NCBI GenBank assembly: GCA_030592085.1
Contig: JAUUZV010000030.1
Coordinates: forward strand, 1 to 16,256
Length of the DNA stretch: 16,256 nt
Reading direction: 5' to 3'
Source: Clostridia bacterium
Lineage (GTDB): Bacteria; Bacillota; Clostridia; DUPQ01
Positions 14,207 to 16,256 of the stretch are shown in pieces. Under the pieces are notes generated by a model. That model had not been told where the DNA came from, did not search any database, and worked only from the letters and a program-made list of their open reading frames with translations. Position 1 is the stretch's first letter; each line of letters opens with the position of its first letter. A program made the position numbers and the translations under genes.

Positions 14207-15439
14207 TTATACTTGTAAACTCTTCTTTATTCGCTCAATGGCCCTTATTGTATTTTCTCGGCTTCCAAAAGCTGTTAATCTAAAATAGCCTTCTCCACTT
14301 GGTCCGAATCCAGATCCAGGTGTTCCAACTACATATACTTCATTAATAAGTTTGTCAAAGAAATCCCAAGAAGACATATTATTAGGTGTTTGCAACCAAA
14401 TATATGGAGCATGTACTCCTCCAAATACTTTTAATCCTATGCTTTGTAATCCTTCTCTAATGATTCTAGCGTTTTCCATATAATAATCAATTATATCTTG
14501 TGTTTGTTTTTTACCAACAGGTGAATATACAGCGGCTGCGCCTTTTTGAACAATATATGAAACTCCATTAAATTTTGTAGCTACTCGCCTTGCCCATAAT
14601 TTATTAAGAGAAATAGCTTCCCCATCTTTTGTGTATGCCATTAATTCTTTAGGGACAACTGTAAAAGCACATCTAGTTCCAGTAAACCCAGCTTTTTTAG
14701 AAAAACTTCTGAATTCTACTGCAACTTCTTTTGCTCCATCAATTTCATATATAGTTTTTATAATATTATCTTCAGAAATGTAATCAGAATATGCAGCATC
14801 AAATAAAATTATTGATTTATTTTCTTTAGCATATGTTACCCATTTAGTTAAATCATTCTTAGACATAGTAGTTCCAGTTGGATTATTTGGTGAACACAAG
14901 TAAATTAAATCAGCCTTCTTATTTGGTGGCTGTGGAGTAAAATTATTTTCTTCAGTACAAGGCATATATACTACTTTATTCCATTTTCCATCAATGAATT
15001 CACCTGTTCGTCCAGCCATAGCATTTGTATCTACATAAACTGGATATACAGGATCACTTACAGCAATAATATTGTCAATTCCAAAAATTTCTTGGAAATT
15101 ACCTGTATCACATTTTGCTCCATCGCTTAAGAAAATTTCATCATTATTAAATGAAACACCTCTTGGTACATATTCATTTTCAATAATAGCTTCTAATAAA
15201 AAACTATATCCATTTTCAGGGCCATAACCTTTAAAAGTTGCCTCATTAGCCATATCATCAACACCACTATGTAGTTGCTTAATAACTTCATCAATAAGGG
15301 GTTTAGTTACATCTCCAATTCCTAATTTAATTACATCAGCTTTTGGATTTGCTTCAGTAAATTGATTCACTCGCTTTTTAATATCAGCAAATAAATAATT
15401 GCCAGGTAGTTTTAAAAAATTCTCATTAACCTTTGCCAT
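14207..15439 (-). CDS. dapL: LL-diaminopimelate aminotransferase
   Basis: PLP enzyme of 410 residues that converts tetrahydrodipicolinate directly to LL-diaminopimelate with glutamate as amino donor, replacing the acylated DapD/DapC/DapE route. It begins with the DapL signature NENFLKLPGNYLFADI and IKLGIGDVTKPL, carries NNPTG at 185-189 and D214, and has the Schiff-base lysine K248 in SFSKKAGFTGTR, all as in plant and chlamydial DapL; length about 410 is typical. ATG at 15439 lies 16 bases after the dapF stop; AAGGAG overlaps that stop codon (TAAGGAG) and is about 12 bases before the ATG. It makes the substrate of DapF, encoded just upstream in the same unit. Ends at a strong terminator where the intron has inserted. 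Confidence 0.95.
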   Translation of the reverse strand: MAKVNENFLKLPGNYLFADIKKRVNQFTEANPKADVIKLGIGDVTKPLIDEVIKQLHSGVDDMANEATFKGYGPENGYSFLLEAIIENEYVPRGVSFNNDEIFLSDGAKCDTGNFQEIFGIDNIIAVSDPVYPVYVDTNAMAGRTGEFIDGKWNKVVYMPCTEENNFTPQPPNKKADLIYLCSPNNPTGTTMSKNDLTKWVTYAKENKSIILFDAAYSDYISEDNIIKTIYEIDGAKEVAVEFRSFSKKAGFTGTRCAFTVVPKELMAYTKDGEAISLNKLWARRVATKFNGVSYIVQKGAAAVYSPVGKKQTQDIIDYYMENARIIREGLQSIGLKVFGGVHAPYIWLQTPNNMSSWDFFDKLINEVYVVGTPGSGFGPSGEGYFRLTAFGSRENTIRAIERIKKSLQV

Positions 15440-15455
15440 GTTGTCTTATTTCTCC

Positions 15456-16256
15456 TTATATTATGATTTCACCTGTAAAAACGGTTGTTGCCGAGCCTGT
15501 CATATAGATGTGATTATCTTCTTTATTCCACTCAATATTTAATTGACCACCAAGTAATTGTATAGTTACACTTCTCTCACATAAATCATTTAAAACAGAA
15601 GCAACTAAAACTGCACAAGCACCTGTTCCACAAGCTAATGTTTCACCAGCTCCTCGTTCCCATACTCTCATTTTTAAATTTTTTCTATCAATTACTTCTA
15701 CAAATTCTGTATTTGTTCTTTTTGGAAATAATTCATGCACTTCCATTACTTTACCATATTTTTCAATATCATAATTAGAAACATCATCAACATAACAAAT
15801 AACATGTGGATTTCCCATTGATACAGCTGTTATATTTAACGTTTTATCTAATATCTTAACTGGTTGGTTTATAAAAGTATCATTCTTACTATTAACAGGA
15901 ATTAGTGTTGGTATTAAAATAGGTTCTCCCATATCCACTTTTACAGTAGTTACTTTGTTTTTCACTATCTGCATTTCAAGAGTTTTTATACCTCCAAGAG
16001 TTTCAATATTAACAACACTTTTATCTGTCATTTTATTGTCATAAATATATTTTCCAACACACCTAATTCCATTTCCGCACATTTCAGATTCAGAACCATC
16101 TGCATTAAACATTCTCATTTTAAAATCACAAGTTTTACTTTTACAAATTAATATTAATCCATCTGAGCCAATACCAAAATGTCTGTCGCTAACAAACTTT
16201 GCTACTTCACTAATATTATGAACTTTTTCTTTAAAGCAATTAACATAAACATAGTC
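15456..16256 (-). CDS. dapF: Diaminopimelate epimerase (5' end cut by window edge)
   Basis: Cofactor-independent epimerase that turns LL-diaminopimelate into meso-diaminopimelate for lysine and peptidoglycan. The reading frame stays open to the window edge, giving 266 visible residues; the visible start DYVYVNCF matches the stretch right after the conserved N-terminal GxGN, so about a dozen residues and the start codon are missing. An internal Met at 16118 is not the start, because conserved residues such as FGIGSDGL lie before it. Both catalytic cysteines are seen, in EMCGNGIRC (visible residue 60) and in GETLACGTGA, together with the proline/asparagine segment SMGNPHVICYV. First visible gene of a dapF-dapL unit. 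Confidence 0.95.
   Translation of the reverse strand, partial: DYVYVNCFKEKVHNISEVAKFVSDRHFGIGSDGLILICKSKTCDFKMRMFNADGSESEMCGNGIRCVGKYIYDNKMTDKSVVNIETLGGIKTLEMQIVKNKVTTVKVDMGEPILIPTLIPVNSKNDTFINQPVKILDKTLNITAVSMGNPHVICYVDDVSNYDIEKYGKVMEVHELFPKRTNTEFVEVIDRKNLKMRVWERGAGETLACGTGACAVLVASVLNDLCERSVTIQLLGGQLNIEWNKEDNHIYMTGSATTVFTGEIII

Noticed and set aside
16116..16118. Met at 16118 as the start of dapF
   Set aside because: The frame stays open to the window edge and encodes conserved DapF residues (DYVYVN, FGIGSDGL) before this Met.
1..16256. UGA recoded as tryptophan (Mollicute-like code)
   Set aside because: Several genes (phoH, pgpH, ybeY, dgkA, the RT) end at TGA with normal family lengths, and RF2 is present.

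Overview
The window looks like the chromosome of a low-GC Firmicute (Bacillota) with a diaminopimelate-containing cell wall. The evidence is the AT-rich base composition, the phoH-pgpH-ybeY-dgkA-cdd gene order known from Bacillus and relatives, a BirA-type operator in front of bioY, a DivIVA-domain protein, and dapF/dapL. UGA acts as a normal stop: several genes end in TGA and a full release factor 2 gene is present, so a recoded Mollicute is unlikely. The genus cannot be named from this sequence.

Layout. (1) Positions 1-4633, minus strand: a tightly overlapping operon transcribed phoH, pgpH, ybeY, a dgkA-PAP2 fusion and cdd (cut by the window edge). Three of its four junctions are 4-base ATGA overlaps; the fourth is a 17-base overlap with a TTG start. 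(2) Positions 4634-4755: a divergent control region holding a perfect BirA-like operator, a bioY promoter whose predicted start coincides with the bioY ATG (a leaderless message), and a promoter for the phoH operon directly beside the operator. (3) Positions 4756-8432: bioY on the plus strand, overlapping tail-to-tail with a YtqA/TIGR01212-type radical SAM gene, then prfB (RF2, with no frameshift site) and an AlaT/YugH-like aminotransferase on the minus strand. (4) Positions 8509-9540: a hairpin terminator, a DivIVA-domain coiled-coil gene and a thioredoxin gene. (5) Positions 9589-12344: two tandem paralogous amidohydrolases on the minus strand and a divergent DHDPS/NAL-superfamily lyase on the plus strand, all driven from a 66-base region with overlapping promoters. 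(6) Positions about 12363-14173: an apparently complete group IIC intron with its reverse transcriptase/maturase, inserted just after the dapL terminator. (7) Positions 14183-16256: the dapL terminator, dapL and dapF (its start lies off the window), which catalyse consecutive late steps of lysine/meso-diaminopimelate synthesis.

The first operon combines RNA processing (YbeY, PhoH), c-di-AMP breakdown (PgpH), lipid carrier/phospholipid phosphate metabolism (DgkA-PAP2) and pyrimidine salvage (Cdd). Region 5 is the least explained part: two nearly collinear metal-dependent hydrolases/decarboxylases facing a Schiff-base aldolase suggest a small catabolic pathway whose substrate cannot be read from the sequence. 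No tRNA, rRNA or CRISPR array was seen, and no stretch above 300 bases lacks a feature except the non-coding 5' part of the intron, which is intron RNA structure.
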